Positions 15,090-22,979 are shown, numbered from the stretch's first letter. The stretch: DNA of 33,580 bases from Chloroflexota bacterium (GCA_021787935.1 JAJYLC010000002.1:1-33580); one strand, 5' to 3'. Made by a program: numbers and translations. Notes: generated by a model not told the origin, from the letters alone.

Positions 15090-15380
15090 CTAATTTTCAT
15101 AGTCAATGGTGTCGGAGTAGTCCCATCTCCCGAAATAGACGCGCAAAGTAATCGCCAATACCCACAGGGCAACCCATGCTATGACACCGAGGCCTACAGG
15201 GTACAGGTCTGTGCATACGGGAACGATGAAGAACAGAAACCCGAGGCCAAACAGGAGGACGGTGAAGGCATTCGCCTCGCGCGCTATGCAATATCGCCCC
15301 AACGGGCGTCGCCTCTCTCCCTCTACTTTGTACTCCCGGTAGGGGACTGTCGTTCTGGCATCGAACTCCCTGGTCACCAT
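15090..15380 (-). CDS. Small hypothetical membrane protein (paralogue A)
   Basis: A 96-aa protein with a basic N-terminal half (TTVPYREYKVEGERRRPLGRY) and two adjacent hydrophobic helices (FTVLLFGLGFLFFIVPVC and GLGVIAWVALWVLAITL), then a charged tail. The track starts at GTG 15389, but GGAGG places the start at ATG 15380, eight bases downstream. Its N-terminal half matches the neighbouring 53-aa protein (YR..KVE.E pattern followed by a hydrophobic helix), so the two look like tandem duplicates. Family and function not recognised. Confidence 0.6.
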   Translation of the reverse strand: MVTREFDARTTVPYREYKVEGERRRPLGRYCIAREANAFTVLLFGLGFLFFIVPVCTDLYPVGLGVIAWVALWVLAITLRVYFGRWDYSDTIDYEN

Positions 15381-15422
15381 TGTTCTCACCTCCTCTCCAT
15401 CTCAGATTTTGGCAGTGCTATG

Positions 15423-15584
15423 TCAGCGAGGGTCCAACTTCAGCAGAAGATCGAACAGGATAACTAACAAAGCCATCGGCCCGTGCGGGAGCTGATATCT
15501 GGCTATCTTCTGTTGTTCCTCTCTCTCAACCTTGTTTGTTCGGTACGTGACTTTTGCTTCGCTATAGAGTTCTTTCGTCGTCAT
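15423..15584 (-). CDS. Mini membrane protein (shortened paralogue B)
   Basis: A 53-aa protein: MTTKELYSEAKVTYRTNKVEREEQQ, then one hydrophobic helix (PMALLVILFDLLLKL) and a stop. It resembles the first half of paralogue A, encoded 42 bases downstream, but lacks the second helix. GGGAGGA lies five bases before the ATG at 15584, which is better supported than the track start at 15611. It may be a truncated duplicate or a functional single-helix partner. Confidence 0.55.
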   Translation of the reverse strand: MTTKELYSEAKVTYRTNKVEREEQQKIARYQLPHGPMALLVILFDLLLKLDPR

Positions 15585-15665
15585 TGTCGTCCTCCCACCA
15601 CACCTTTTCATTACCTTTCTGCCTTGGATTGTAATGAGACCTGAAGGCGAGTGTTATCAAGCAGG

Positions 15666-15682
15666 TTACATAAATAATGTAA
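15666..15682. promoter_or_regulatory. Perfect palindrome TTACAT-N5-ATGTAA, candidate operator
   Basis: A 17-base dyad with 6-base perfect arms, ~80 bases upstream of the mini-protein pair. It overlaps a possible minus-strand -35 (TTTACA) followed 18 bases on by TGATAA. Position and symmetry suit a dimeric repressor site. The regulator is not identified. Confidence 0.4.
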
Positions 15683-15754
15683 AGTTGATTACAATTGGGA
15701 AGCGGTTTTTTTGTAGCAAGGAAGTCGAAGGGCTTGATTTAGCTTCGTGGAGAC

Positions 15755-15805
15755 AGGTGCACTCACCAAAATCCCTTTCTGGAGGGGTGACAAAGGGGTG
15801 CACCT
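15755..15805. repeat. Inverted repeat AGGTGCAC...GTGCACCT
   Basis: Exact 8-base arms separated by 35 bases, in the 326-base gap between the YCII-like gene and the mini-protein pair. No gene was found in this gap. It could be a small palindromic element or an RNA structure at the 3' side of neither gene. Confidence 0.45.
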
Positions 15806-15910
15806 TTGTAGAGCGGCCCCAAATCCACTCGCCCTTGACGGAGAGAGTTAGAGTGGAGCCGTTAACAACAGGCTCGCTGTTGCTTTGTTATCCTCGGTTT
15901 TATGCTATAC

Positions 15911-16228
15911 CTACTCCATAGGCGCCAAAGGATAAACTGCCACCTGCATGCCTTCCGCTATATCCGGGTGGCTTTTGGCCATTGCTATCGCGGCATCGAG
16001 GCTGCCGGCCTGCAAAATAGTGTATCCGGCAACGGGTTTAGCGCCGGTGCTTTTTACGCCACTCTTGGTGACAAGTCTACCCGGTTGAGTCGGCGCGCCC
16101 ATGTCCACGACAGCCTTGCCGAGGGCTGCGAACCATTTCGACCAGACAGCCATTGCCTTCTCAACCACCTTAGGGTCGGGGTTGGTGTCCATCTGACCAC
16201 CGTAGTACACAAGTAAATATTTTGCCAT
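15911..16228 (-). CDS. YCII-related domain protein
   Basis: A 105-aa protein of the YCII/DGPF type, a ferredoxin-like fold. Seen: MAKYLLVYYGG at the start (first strand), a central helix (VVEKAMAVWSKWFAALGKAVVD), and the typical second half GYTILQAGSLDAAIAMAKSHPDI....VAVYPL. The track start at 16336 adds 36 residues with no family match. AGGAGG six bases before ATG 16228 supports the shorter form. Family members are small dimeric proteins of generally unknown function, often fused to or near sigma factors, but none is visible here. Confidence 0.85.
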   Translation of the reverse strand: MAKYLLVYYGGQMDTNPDPKVVEKAMAVWSKWFAALGKAVVDMGAPTQPGRLVTKSGVKSTGAKPVAGYTILQAGSLDAAIAMAKSHPDIAEGMQVAVYPLAPME

Positions 16229-16643
16229 CTCATCCTCCTTCCAAGTAGGTGTAGAACCTTCACACCGATTCAAAGGCCTGACACTTTGTAACGCCAATAT
16301 AAAAAATATTTTACGTAGCCAAAATAAAGAAGTCATAAAATTGAGGAAGGAAAGGTTAATTAGTTATAACATCTTGTCGAAGTGCAAATCCGCCCTCTTT
16401 TTGTAGGTGATTGCGTTTACGCAGTTCGAATCATTATTCGCGAGGCTGCGGGTACCCTCAGTCCGGACAACCACCGGCGAAACGAGCAACGCAATTAGAT
16501 GACCATTGCCTATTTTTAGTGGGGCAAGTGAAGTAAAAGGTAATCCTCCTATCTGCCACACGAATGTTCCGTTTTCTCACCGATTTTTATTAACTTTTTG
16601 ACAAAATTAGCTTCAATAGGGGCGAAAGTTAAGTAAATTGAAA
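16229..16643. other. Intergenic stretch with no convincing gene
   Basis: AT-rich in its left part. The 65-aa minus-strand frame at 16364-16561 has no ribosome site or recognisable family. Probably holds the promoter for the YCII-like gene, but no clear -35/-10 pair was found. Confidence 0.4.
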
Positions 16644-16672
16644 TTGACCAGCCCCAGAGTTGTATTTATACT
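16644..16672 (+). promoter_or_regulatory. sigma70-type promoter upstream of a candidate small RNA
   Basis: TTGACC, 17-base spacer, TATACT: both boxes differ from consensus by one base or so and the spacing is optimal. The predicted start is near 16679. Confidence 0.6.
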
Positions 16673-16678
16673 GGCAAA

Positions 16679-16800
16679 TGTGCTAACAGATTCTTACAGG
16701 AGCATTGCCTTGTGGAGCATTGTGTTACAGGTTTGGGGTTGTTTCAAGACAGCTAGACGCCTCCAGTAAGCCGACCTTGCAGGTCGGCTTCTTCATTTTT
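16679..16800 (+). ncRNA. Candidate small RNA or attenuated leader
   Basis: Between the promoter at 16644-16672 and the hairpin terminator at 16768-16800 lies ~120 bases without a credible protein. It contains a repeated segment (GGAGCATTG twice, at about 16700 and 16715) and two TTACAGG copies. It could be a free small RNA, or a leader whose terminator controls read-through into the exported-protein gene at 16914. No known Rfam class was recognised. Confidence 0.4.
16768..16800 (+). terminator. Rho-independent terminator
   Basis: AAGCCGACCT and AGGTCGGCTT form a perfect 10-bp stem with a TGC loop, followed by CTTCATTTTT. It lies upstream, not downstream, of the nearest plus-strand gene, so it must end a short transcript or act as an attenuator. 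Confidence 0.75.
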
Positions 16801-16913
16801 GAGCGTGCTATCCGAAAGTACTCTATCTTAAGAAGCTTACTATGTCTTGCATTTTGCCCTAGGTCGAGGGGCCGAGGTAGCGAACCTTCGCAAAGAAAGG
16901 AGGTGAGAAAAGA

Positions 16914-17525
16914 ATGAAGAAGCTGATTATGGTTGCGGTTATTGCGGCACTGGCTGCAAGCGCAGTCATTGGCGTAGCTTACGCTGGCAACAATCTCAAT
17001 GGCAACGGAGCCCCAAGCGGTCCTCACTACAACCTTAATCTCATCGGGGTACCCAAAGACAAGACCGCTGACTTGACTGAAAGCAATGGGCATGTCATCT
17101 TTGTGAGCCTTAACGGCAACACCAAGATATTGCTTTACCCGGGCAACTTCACGGTATTGGATGCGAACGGCACTGACGGCACTGCCAGCTTCCAATTACC
17201 TAACCCTGACCCGACCAATAGCGGTTACACTTTGTACTCCGTCTATGCCCGCTTTCTAGGCAAACCGGGTGGCTGGGGCAACATAACCTCAGGGTTTACA
17301 GATGGGAATACCACGTGGTTCTCAACAAATAGCTACGTCGAGGTCCGCAGCACTGGTAAGAGTACTTTCACCAATGTGAGCAAGGATCTGCTGTACGTCT
17401 ACGTAAACGGCACAAGATACCCGCTGTTCACTAACAACCTGTACCAGTACTTCTGGAACTACGATAACAACGGGTGCAAGCTGGTGCAACTTCGCTTCTA
17501 CCAGGTATCCACCAACGTGAACTAG
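16914..17525 (+). CDS. Exported hypothetical protein
   Basis: A 203-aa protein with a clear Sec signal peptide: MKK, a hydrophobic core LIMVAVIAALAASAVIGVA, and a likely cleavage after AYA before GNNLNGNG. The mature part is rich in Asn, Gly, Thr and Tyr and looks beta-stranded (HYNLNLIGVPKDK, HVIFVSLNGNTKILLYPGNFTV, YLYVYVNGTRYPLF-type strands). No lipobox or anchoring helix is present, so it is probably released or periplasmic. AAAGGAGGTGAG provides a strong ribosome site. It is preceded by the candidate small RNA/terminator and followed by a perfect hairpin. Family and function not recognised. Confidence 0.8.
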   Translation: MKKLIMVAVIAALAASAVIGVAYAGNNLNGNGAPSGPHYNLNLIGVPKDKTADLTESNGHVIFVSLNGNTKILLYPGNFTVLDANGTDGTASFQLPNPDPTNSGYTLYSVYARFLGKPGGWGNITSGFTDGNTTWFSTNSYVEVRSTGKSTFTNVSKDLLYVYVNGTRYPLFTNNLYQYFWNYDNNGCKLVQLRFYQVSTNVN

Positions 17526-17543
17526 CAGCTATGCCACGTCGAG

Positions 17544-17579
17544 GAGAGAGGGAATCCCTTCCCAGGGATTCCCTCTCTC
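17544..17579. terminator. Perfect 16-bp hairpin after the exported-protein gene
   Basis: GAGAGAGGGAATCCCT and AGGGATTCCCTCTCTC pair exactly around a TCCC loop, 18 bases after the stop codon. It would form a very stable RNA stem. Only a weak T-rich tail follows (ATTTT some bases later), so it may protect the 3' end as well as terminate. Confidence 0.6.
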
Positions 17580-17763
17580 GCTAATTAAGATTTTACAAAG
17601 TAGAGTAAAACAGGATTCAGTCCATACTCCGCGAGCCCTTCGAAAGATAAGGAGCATAATTCCCTTTTTTCTAAACCTGTCCCTAACCGCCGCTTATCTG
17701 CACCTCGCAATAAAAAATCGGGAGGTCTTGATAGGTCCGGTAATGCGATATTGTCTGGAAATA

Positions 17764-18003
17764 CTATTGTCTAGAGCCACTATAGTATAATAATATTTGT
17801 GCGAAATGGAGAGTTGGTGTTTTAGTCATGGTAGTGTTGTAGCTAACGGACGGGATTTGTGGATAGTCTGACTTGCAATAAGACCTCACAATCCCCATTC
17901 TAGGATGGGCTTCCTGCTCTTCCCTACCCTGCTCTAAAATAAAATCTATGGGGGATATTGTTCGCTCCGGGAGAACGCCCGGTTGGGTAACATCGTTCCC
18001 CAT
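17764..18003 (-). CDS. Doubtful small ORF in an otherwise empty intergenic stretch
   Basis: A 79-aa frame with a fair ribosome site (GGGAG seven bases before ATG) but no recognised family, membrane segment or motif. It lies in the 475-base gap before the flippase-like gene. The region also has an AT-rich TATAATAAT at 17786 and a direct repeat TATTGTCT (17750 and 17766). Most likely non-coding, but listed because nothing else explains this stretch. Confidence 0.22.
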   Translation of the reverse strand: MGNDVTQPGVLPERTISPIDFILEQGREEQEAHPRMGIVRSYCKSDYPQIPSVSYNTTMTKTPTLHFAQILLYYSGSRQ

Positions 18004-18054
18004 AAAAATCTCCCTGTAGTCTCCTGTATTTATGTGTAGAATTTAAAGAATACG

Positions 18055-19086
18055 ATGACAAGAAAAAGACTATTTTCACTGCTCTGGGTGGCCGCAGGCA
18101 TCATCTTGGGCTCGGTATTAGGATGGCTGGTGCTGCGAAGTGTTAACTGGAGCGATATGGTGAGCGCCTTCAGCAGGGTATCCTGGGACACACTCGTCCC
18201 AGCGGCAGCCGCTGTAGTCGCTTCGTTGTTTATGCAGGCAGTCCGGTTGAAGCTGATGCTGCCTAAGGAGCGGGTCTCTACAACGCGGCTTTTCTTTGTA
18301 CGAAATGCCGGCCTCAGCCTCAACAACCTGAGCTTTGCGCAGGGCGGGGGCGTTCTGGGCGACGCTTCGGAACTCGCCATGCTCACCAGGTCAGACAAGA
18401 TAGATGGCAGCAAGGTTGTCGCCAGCCTGTTCATGAGCCGTGTACTGGACTTTGTGATTACATCGATATTCGTCCTTGCCGGCTTTTTCATCATCCCCCA
18501 GCTCTCTGTATTCAAGCCAGTGATAATACCCATGCTGGTAGTTGTGGCTTTGCTCATTCTATTTGTACTGTTCACCAGAAAAGTCAGCAAATTCCCGCTG
18601 CTAAACAAGATAAAGGTCATCCAATCATCACTGAATGCGGTCACCTTTCTGCGCGATCGCAAGCTTATTTTTTGGCTCTCAATATTTGTGACCATCATAG
18701 CCTGGATGCTTCTGGGCACCGCAGCCTGGCTCGTAGCTCAAGCCATCGGGATCCAGATGCCGTTCTGGATGATTAGCATCCTGCTTGTTGGTATGACCCT
18801 GTTCTCAGGAGCTATTCCGGCTGCACCCAGTGCCATAGGCACATACGAATTCGTCACTGTATACCTACTCGGGTTGTTCGCCGTCAACAAGTCCGATGCT
18901 TTTACATTCGCCCTGGTAGTTCACGCACTGGTTATGTTACCTCCCAACCTTATGGGAATCCCTACTATATCGAAGGAGTGGAAGACGTTTCGCCAAGTCG
19001 CCCATCAAGTCAGTGCTTTGCTCAAGCTGCATGTTTTCCGGCGCAGGGACGTCGCGACCCAGCCGGCTAAAAATATCAACGTGTAA
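18055..19086 (+). CDS. Lysylphosphatidylglycerol synthase TM region / flippase-like membrane protein
   Basis: A 343-aa polytopic membrane protein with about eight hydrophobic helices, matching the UPF0104/AglD2-like family (the MprF flippase domain). Seen: LLWVAAGIILGSVLGWLVL as first helix, the amphipathic FFVRNAGLSLNNLSFAQGGGVLGDASELAMLTR segment typical of the family, and the C-terminal AIPAAPSAIGTYEFVTVYLLGLFAVNKSDAFTFALVVHALVMLPPNLMGI, with the conserved P.PG.xGxxE-like helix. It has no attached synthetase domain. Proteins of this type are proposed to move lipid-linked substrates across the membrane. It is monocistronic and converges on the 19396 gene. Confidence 0.85.
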   Translation: MTRKRLFSLLWVAAGIILGSVLGWLVLRSVNWSDMVSAFSRVSWDTLVPAAAAVVASLFMQAVRLKLMLPKERVSTTRLFFVRNAGLSLNNLSFAQGGGVLGDASELAMLTRSDKIDGSKVVASLFMSRVLDFVITSIFVLAGFFIIPQLSVFKPVIIPMLVVVALLILFVLFTRKVSKFPLLNKIKVIQSSLNAVTFLRDRKLIFWLSIFVTIIAWMLLGTAAWLVAQAIGIQMPFWMISILLVGMTLFSGAIPAAPSAIGTYEFVTVYLLGLFAVNKSDAFTFALVVHALVMLPPNLMGIPTISKEWKTFRQVAHQVSALLKLHVFRRRDVATQPAKNINV

Positions 19087-19287
19087 ACAGACGCTTAACA
19101 GAGCGGTAACAAACCCCTCACCCCACCTGATCCCGTCAGAACAATTCACCATTCCGCCAAGTTCAATTCAATCAAACGCACTTCAATTTATAGCTGTAGG
19201 ACAGATGGCTAGCACTAGAATGGTGGGTGAAGTGAAACGCGAACCACCAACCCTATAGTGGAAATTGGGAAGACAAAATATTGGATT

Positions 19288-19366
19288 GGGCGAGGAAACC
19301 TCGCCCCTACATTTGGTAATGAGCTTTCGACTAATAAGCGTAGGGGCGACTCAGTGAGTCGCCCCT
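19288..19366. repeat. Pair of palindromes in a convergent intergenic region
   Basis: GGGCGAGG-AAA-CCTCGCCC (19288-19306) and AGGGGCGACTCA-GTGAGTCGCCCCT (19342-19366) lie 35 bases apart, each flanked by CCCCTAC or GTAGGGG. The region (19087-19395) has no gene. It separates two converging genes and could act as a bidirectional terminator as well as being a repetitive palindromic element. Confidence 0.7.
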
Positions 19367-19395
19367 ATAAATAACAATCACAAACACTGTTTCAA

Positions 19396-21015
19396 TTAAA
19401 GCGGTATCAGGGAGTGCTTCCGCCACGGCCTCGTCGGCCCGGGGCCCAGCTTTTCCCAGTGTTCCATCTTCTGGGACAGCCTCTCCAGCGTGTTCACCAG
19501 TATAGGCCGCGTCCTTCGGGGGTCGATGATGTCATCAGCGCCCTGGATGCCTGCCAGGTGATACGCCGAGGCGTACTTCTCGTGTACCTGCTCCATGAAC
19601 TGACGGCGCAGCTCCTCGGGATGCTCGGCAACCGCCAGCTCGCCCCGGTAAAGCGCGTCTGCTGCTCTATCGTAGCCCTCCACCCTGATGTCGGCAGTGG
19701 GCCAGGTGTACACAGCGTCAACGCCCATGCGCTCGGTGCCCATGACCAGCCGCGCTGCGCCCCAGCATCTTCTTATGTAAACTGTTATCCTGGGCGTGGT
19801 GGCCTCGCAGATGGCGAACACCGGCTTGGCAGCATTCCTCTCCAGTCCGTCCCTGTGCTGCTCCTGCTCCAGGCTGGGCAGGAACCCCGGGCTGTCTACC
19901 AGCGTGATTATCGGTATGTTGAAGCAGTCGCAGAACCTGATGAACCGCGCCTGCTTGTCTCCGGTATAAACATCGAGGCAGCCATCCCCGGCAGCCGGGT
20001 TATTAGCTACAATGCCCACCGTCTTTCCAGCCAGCCGTCCGAAGCCGATTATCATGCTGGGCGCATATAGTGCCTGCAGTTCGAAGAAGTCTCCCTTGTC
20101 CACAATAGATGCGATGACCTTGTGCATGTCATAGGGCTGGCTTATATCGGCGGGCACCATGTTTAGAAGATGCTCATCGGTTCGATTGGGGTCATCGCCC
20201 GTGTTGACTACGGGGGACTTGTCCCGCCAGTTGGAGGGCAGGAAGCTGAGCAGCTTTTTGCTGGCGTCTATAGCCTCCTCATCGCTGTCGACCAGCAGGT
20301 CGTTAGAACCGGTAACCGTGGAGTGCAGCAGCGCGCCTCCGATCTCCTCTTCGGTGACATCTCTGAACGTTACCGCCTTCAAAATAGGCGGCGAGGCTAC
20401 TGACATGAAGGCTATATTCCTGCGCATGATGACGAAGTCAGCCATTATGGGAGAGTAGGCCGAGCCTGCATAGCAGGGACCCAGCATCAGGCTGATGTGA
20501 GGCACCACACCCGACATGAGCGGAGGATAATACATGAACCCCCCGCCGCCGCCCACCGGGCTGCCCCTTACGGGGACCTTGAACCCGTTCCTGCCGAACA
20601 GGTCATGGATTCTGATAGCGCCCGAATCGATCATCCCCACCAGGGGAATGCCCTCCTCCATAGCCTGCTCCATGGCACGGGCTACCTTGCTGTTCTGGAT
20701 CATGGACTGCGTGCCTGCCAGCACGGTGAAGTCGTGGGCATAGGAGTAAACGGTGCGCCCGTTGACCTTTCCATATCCCACAATCACGGAATCGCGCGGC
20801 AGCTCTCTATCGTCGATATCGAAGCCTGTCTTCATAGGCTGTGTCCACAAGCCTATCTCGTGGAATGTGCCTGGATCGAAAAGCCTCTGTATCCTTTCCC
20901 AGGCTGTCAGCTTGCCCTTGCCATGCTGTTTGTCTATCGCAGTCTTATCTCCGCCGGGCAGCCATCTTTTCCTGTGCTCTTCAACTTTTTCCAGCTTTAC
21001 CTTCGCGTCTGCCAT
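19396..21015 (-). CDS. Acyl-CoA carboxylase carboxyltransferase subunit, divergent paralogue 3
   Basis: A 539-aa carboxyltransferase of the PccB/MmdA group. It has the N-terminal GKLTAWERIQRLFDPGTFHEIGLW, the first-half YAHDFTVLAGTQ and GMIDSGAIRIHD, and the C-terminal TWPTADIRVEGYDRAADALYRGEL followed by IIDPRRTRPIL. Consensus residues are changed at the acyl sites: GPCYAGSAYSPIMADF for GPCAGGAVYSPALTDF, and RRCWGAARLVMG for RKAYGGAY.VM. It is clearly more distant from the other two carboxyltransferases here than they are from each other. GGAGGGATCAG gives a good ribosome site. It is 254 bases downstream of the 21270 gene on the same strand. Substrate unknown. Confidence 0.9.
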   Translation of the reverse strand: MADAKVKLEKVEEHRKRWLPGGDKTAIDKQHGKGKLTAWERIQRLFDPGTFHEIGLWTQPMKTGFDIDDRELPRDSVIVGYGKVNGRTVYSYAHDFTVLAGTQSMIQNSKVARAMEQAMEEGIPLVGMIDSGAIRIHDLFGRNGFKVPVRGSPVGGGGGFMYYPPLMSGVVPHISLMLGPCYAGSAYSPIMADFVIMRRNIAFMSVASPPILKAVTFRDVTEEEIGGALLHSTVTGSNDLLVDSDEEAIDASKKLLSFLPSNWRDKSPVVNTGDDPNRTDEHLLNMVPADISQPYDMHKVIASIVDKGDFFELQALYAPSMIIGFGRLAGKTVGIVANNPAAGDGCLDVYTGDKQARFIRFCDCFNIPIITLVDSPGFLPSLEQEQHRDGLERNAAKPVFAICEATTPRITVYIRRCWGAARLVMGTERMGVDAVYTWPTADIRVEGYDRAADALYRGELAVAEHPEELRRQFMEQVHEKYASAYHLAGIQGADDIIDPRRTRPILVNTLERLSQKMEHWEKLGPGPTRPWRKHSLIPL

Positions 21016-21121
21016 CTGATCCCTCCGAAATTAATTACACTGAATAGGATTTACCATCCGATGTTGTTTACTAAACCTGATTTCAATCGATTTTTCAACC
21101 TGCGTTTCACCCTCACCTAAC

Positions 21122-21177
21122 CTCTCCCCTCAAGGGAGAGGAATTTTGATAGTCCTCTCTCCCCTGGAGGGAGAGAG
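21122..21177. repeat. Two adjacent purine/pyrimidine hairpins
   Basis: CTCTCCC-N5-GGGAGAG (21122-21140) and CTCTCTCCC-N5-GGGAGAGAG (21155-21177) form two neighbouring stems between the carboxyltransferase genes. The segment CAAGGGAGAGGAAT recurs at 30702-30715, so this belongs to a dispersed family. Confidence 0.7.
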
Positions 21178-21269
21178 TAAGAGTGAGGGGGATAGATTTT
21201 TCCCCTCAACCTTACGACAGTCCTTCGACAATCCAAAGCCCCTTTGCACTCTCCATTTTCCAAGGGCTC

Positions 21270-22814
21270 TTATAACCTGATGTTTTCGTGCTTTCTGGGC
21301 GGCCTTCCTTCGTCCCTGCTGGCAAATGTCTTGAGCGCCTGTATCAGGAACGGCCTGGTATCCCTGGGGTCGATGAAGCCCTGTCCCCATTCACGCTCCA
21401 GGGCACGCAACTTGTGCCTCATCTCTACAGTGCGCTGCTCCAGTTTCTGCGTCCTCGCACTCTCGTCCTCAATGGACTGCAACTCCCTCTTGTAGATGAT
21501 AGATACCGCCCCCTCCGCTCCCATCAACCCACGCTCCACAGAAGGCCAGGCCACGTCGAGGTCGCCTCCCAGCGTTGTGCCCGGCATGGCCAACTGCCCG
21601 CCTCCGAAAAGCTTCCGAATGGCGATGGTAATCTGAGGCACGGTGCATTCAACGTTCGAGAATACCAGCTTGCAGCCGTGCCGTATCAGTCCCCTGGTCT
21701 CCTCATCGATAGCCGGCAAGAAGGCCGGGGTATCCGCCAGCCAGACCACTGGTATATTGAAGGCATCGCAGAACCTGACAAAACGCGCCATCTTGTCCGC
21801 TGCGTCAAGCGTTAGCGCGCCGCCCATAGACTGGGGATTATTAGCTACAAAACCCACCGTCTGCCCGGCCATCCTGCCGAAGCCGGTTATCAGATTGTTC
21901 GCCCACTGTCGTTTAAGCTCCAAGAACTCGCCCTTATCTACTACCAGAGAGATAAGCTTGGTCATACTATAGGGCTTGTTGGTATCGAGGGGAGCGACAG
22001 CCAGAAGCTCCTCTTCCCTGCGATTGGGTGGATCGCCAGTGTCCACTATCGGCGGTTTCTCCTTATTGTTCGAGGGCAGGTAACTCAGCAGCTTGCGGCA
22101 ACTCTCTATACATTCATTGTCGTCTTTAGCTAAGAAATCGCAGCAGCCCGTTTTGCGGAAGTGCCCCGACGGGTCGCCCACTTCCTCGGAGGTCTTACCC
22201 TGGGGCGGCGATGCTACGTGCATATAGCTGGTCTTCCTGACCATGAAAACGAAATCCGCCATCGAGGCGGAGATTGCCATTTCCCCGATACATGGCCCCA
22301 TTATCAGAGAGATTTGGGGGATCACGCCTGAGGCCATGGTCTGGAAATAGACCATAGATTCCGGAGAGTAAAAGCGATAATACTGGATGGCGTCTTCGAT
22401 TCTGGCACCCTCTGAATCTATAATAGCGACAATAGGTATGCGGGCATGAATGGCCTTCTCCATAGCTCCTGATATCTTGCGAATATGAATGTTGGCCCAT
22501 GTTCCGCCGAAAACAGTGGCGTCCTGCGACCAGACGTAGATTGGGCGGCCGTTTACCTGACCGTATCCCACAGCAACGCCGTCCGCAGGGCCTTCTGTTT
22601 TATCGATGTCGAACCCTGTAGCCATCGGCGTGCCGAACAGGTCAAGCTCCTGAAAAGTGCCGGGATCCAGAAGCTTCTCTATCCTCTCGCGAGCTGTGAG
22701 TTTACCTTTCTTATGCTGCTTCTCAACCTCAGCGGTGCCGCCACCCTGTTTCAGCCTGCCCCTCAACCCATCAAGCTCAGAAAGCTTCTGATTCATCATA
22801 TCCAAATCGCTCAT
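21270..22814 (-). CDS. Acyl-CoA carboxylase carboxyltransferase subunit, paralogue 2
   Basis: A 514-aa carboxyltransferase very like the 7496 product in every block: GKLTARERIEKLLDPGTFQELDLFG, GPADGVAVGYGQVNGRPIYVWSQDATVFGG, DSEGARIEDAIQYYRFYSPESM, MGPCIGEMAISASMADFVFM, TLDAADKMARFVRFCDAFNIP, MPGTTLGGDLDVAWPSVERGLMGAE and a final KHENIRL. It shares the same non-consensus first oxyanion-hole sequence (CIGEMAIS). GGGAGGACTT precedes the ATG. It diverges from the CoA-transferase at 23213, which suggests that its acyl-CoA substrate may be made by that enzyme. No biotin carboxylase is beside it, so it may share the one at 5478-7130. Confidence 0.92.
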   Translation of the reverse strand: MSDLDMMNQKLSELDGLRGRLKQGGGTAEVEKQHKKGKLTARERIEKLLDPGTFQELDLFGTPMATGFDIDKTEGPADGVAVGYGQVNGRPIYVWSQDATVFGGTWANIHIRKISGAMEKAIHARIPIVAIIDSEGARIEDAIQYYRFYSPESMVYFQTMASGVIPQISLIMGPCIGEMAISASMADFVFMVRKTSYMHVASPPQGKTSEEVGDPSGHFRKTGCCDFLAKDDNECIESCRKLLSYLPSNNKEKPPIVDTGDPPNRREEELLAVAPLDTNKPYSMTKLISLVVDKGEFLELKRQWANNLITGFGRMAGQTVGFVANNPQSMGGALTLDAADKMARFVRFCDAFNIPVVWLADTPAFLPAIDEETRGLIRHGCKLVFSNVECTVPQITIAIRKLFGGGQLAMPGTTLGGDLDVAWPSVERGLMGAEGAVSIIYKRELQSIEDESARTQKLEQRTVEMRHKLRALEREWGQGFIDPRDTRPFLIQALKTFASRDEGRPPRKHENIRL

Positions 22815-22852
22815 AAGTCCTCCCTATGAAACCTATTATGCCGACGGGCTAA

Positions 22853-22881
22853 ATTTTAGACCTTCCCCATGCCATCGTCAA
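22853..22881 (-). promoter_or_regulatory. sigma70-type promoter for the 21270-22814 carboxyltransferase
   Basis: On the minus strand: TTGACG, 17-base spacer, TAAAAT. Identical boxes and spacing to the promoter of the 7496 paralogue. Confidence 0.6.
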
Positions 22882-22950
22882 CCACGTGTACGAGAACTAT
22901 CATCGGGAAAGCTACCAATGGTCATTGCGTCGGGCAATTAGGGAAAATCC

Positions 22951-22979
22951 TTGACAAAAACACAGCGACTGGGTACGAT
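22951..22979 (+). promoter_or_regulatory. sigma70-type promoter for the 23213 CoA-transferase
   Basis: TTGACA, 17-base spacer, TACGAT. It predicts a start near 22986 and hence an untranslated leader of about 225 bases before the coding sequence. Confidence 0.6.

Noticed and set aside
16705-16917. 70-aa plus-strand ORF ending at the exported protein start
   Set aside because: It reads through the perfect terminator hairpin and lacks a ribosome site; more likely the region makes RNA.
20497-21120. 207-aa plus-strand ORF
   Set aside because: Antisense to the 19396 carboxyltransferase and its upstream region; no family features.
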